From assembly GCA_013368375.1 (NCBI GenBank), contig JAACJP010000018.1, forward strand, positions 620,001-684,000: 64,000 nt of DNA, written 5' to 3'. The notes beneath the pieces are model-generated. The model saw only the letters and a program-made list of their open reading frames with translations. It had not been told where the DNA came from and did not search any database. Positions within the stretch are counted from its first letter, which is position 1, and the number at the start of each line of letters is the position of its first letter. Made by a program: the position numbers and the translations under genes. This document shows positions 63,056 through 64,000 of this stretch, piece by piece. This DNA comes from Tricholomella constricta (taxonomy: Eukaryota; Basidiomycota; Agaricomycetes; Agaricales; Lyophyllaceae).

Positions 63056-64000
63056 GGGGTGGCCAAGGCCTCCAGATCTACCGGCAAGCTCCTCAACCCC
63101 AAGGCCCTTAACCAATTTCGCCAGCAGACAGAAGCAGAATTGCGGGACCGGCTTCATGGTACGTGGGCCTGCTCAGCCATCAGCACCCAGCAGCAACTGA
63201 CGTCTCCTCAGCCATGGATGAGCGCGACAGGAAGGTGATGGACTCAATCCGCGATATGCCCGAGTACACATCGATGGACGAGCCTGGCAGCCCAGGGATC
63301 AACGTAGACGACGTTTTGGATGGCAGCATCCCTGTGGAGTTTAGCCATGCAGGTGGCGAATTTCAAGAGCTGCTGGAGGAAGATTTGAGGCCAAAAAGGT
63401 GAGGCAAGTGTGCTGCAATGAGCGGAACAACTCTAACCCTTTCACGCAGCACCAGACGCGTGGATGCTCGATCGCGTCGCAACAGGACGCTCCTCCGGAA
63501 CCAGGGGTTTGAGGGCCAACTAGGCGGGATGGTTGATGCCTATCTGGACTGGAGTGAGGCCTTGGGCGTGTCTGGCAAGGCTGTGGCGGCGCCCCTTCCC
63601 GACGATGCCGTAGTCCAGTCCACTTACTCCGTGCAAGTCTTCGATGTCTTTGGTGAGTTTTGTCGGCAGTAATGAGTGCTCCAGTTTCGCTGAATAGGGT
63701 GTCTCAGAAGCATACCAGGAAAATGTACCTCTTCTCGCAGGAAGTCCAGGCGTCGCGGCGTCGCTCGTGCTACAAGGCCTCCTGCCCTCTGCGCCATACG
63801 CGCCTTCCGTCACATTCACCACCCGAGTCGTTGAACTTTACCGGACAGACCACTTGAGGTGCCCTCACCTTGCCATTCAACCCTTTGTCAAGGGGCTTTG
63901 TGACCTTCACGGCGTACACGCACTGCTTTCTTCCATGCAGCTTCACTGACAACTTTGCAGGTCCCCTTCCGCCCATACCTTTGCAAGCAATTCTCCATTG
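63056..64000 (+). CDS. KDZ-superfamily transposase (E2 copy), cut by the window end
   Basis: Identical layout to 49607-50551: exons 63056-63158, 63211-63398, 63450-63652, 63741-63913 and the start of the fifth exon from 63961. No disabling change was seen in this part. The catalytic blocks lie outside the window. Confidence 0.9.

Larger units (their letters stand above)
53576..64000. mobile_element. E2: 5'-truncated second copy of the KDZ element, with nested chromovirus
   Basis: 53575-55409 equals 46443-48277 (offset 7132). After the inserted retroelement, 61722-64000 equals 48273-50551 (offset 13449). By eye I saw only three base differences (46654/53786, 48262/55394, 49532/62981). The left 4.5 kb of the element, including its left inverted repeat, is missing. 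The junction to the right end of E1 has at most 1 bp of overlap. It continues beyond the window. Confidence 0.92.

Overview
The window looks like nuclear DNA of a basidiomycete fungus, most likely a mushroom-forming agaricomycete. Genes have many short introns (about 50-60 bp, GT..AG). The host genes are typical fungal ones: a Crooked-neck splicing factor, an F-box/RCC1 protein, a condensin subunit, a P450 and a pepsin-type protease. The mobile elements (Tad1-like LINE, Plavaka-type and KDZ transposons, Ty3 chromoviruses, TET/JBP dioxygenase genes) are those known to be expanded in Agaricomycetes. Intron-spliced models were made by eye, so exon borders are proposals unless a reading frame clearly confirms them.

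Layout. 1-5.05 kb: a decayed minus-strand Ty3 element that lost its RT-integrase core; its gag is split by a solo LTR, which is itself split by a second solo LTR. 5.05-6.1 kb: a truncated ubiquitin-protease-like gene. 6.6-7.26 kb: two 238-bp direct repeats with promoter-like features. 7.26-20.9 kb: a 5' P450 fragment whose first intron holds a LINE (7612-20527, 9-bp target duplication). The LINE's ORF2 holds a Plavaka-type DNA transposon (13101-19527) with a DUF6532-like gene and a transposase gene.

22-37.5 kb is the gene-dense host segment: two inverted paralogous membrane-protein genes flank CLF1 and a SAF1-like gene, followed by the condensin subunit CND3 and a small divergent gene. 38.07-39.26 kb is a broken genomic copy of part of CND3. 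40.07-41.9 kb is an aspartic protease gene cut at an intron-exon border by a large transposon.

41.9-64 kb is the most interesting part. An 11.7-kb element (E1, 41911-53571) with about 585-bp inverted terminal repeats carries a KDZ transposase, a divergently placed TET/JBP-type dioxygenase, a protein with viroplasmin/RNase H1-N-like domains and an acidic Gly-Asp-repeat protein. A nearly identical second, 5'-truncated copy (E2) follows directly at 53576 and runs off the window. Its TET/JBP gene is broken by a young 6.3-kb Ty3 chromovirus with a 5-bp target duplication and near-identical LTRs. This retroelement shows 12-nt complementarity between its primer-binding site and its predicted transcript start, the signature of Tf1/sushi-type self-priming.
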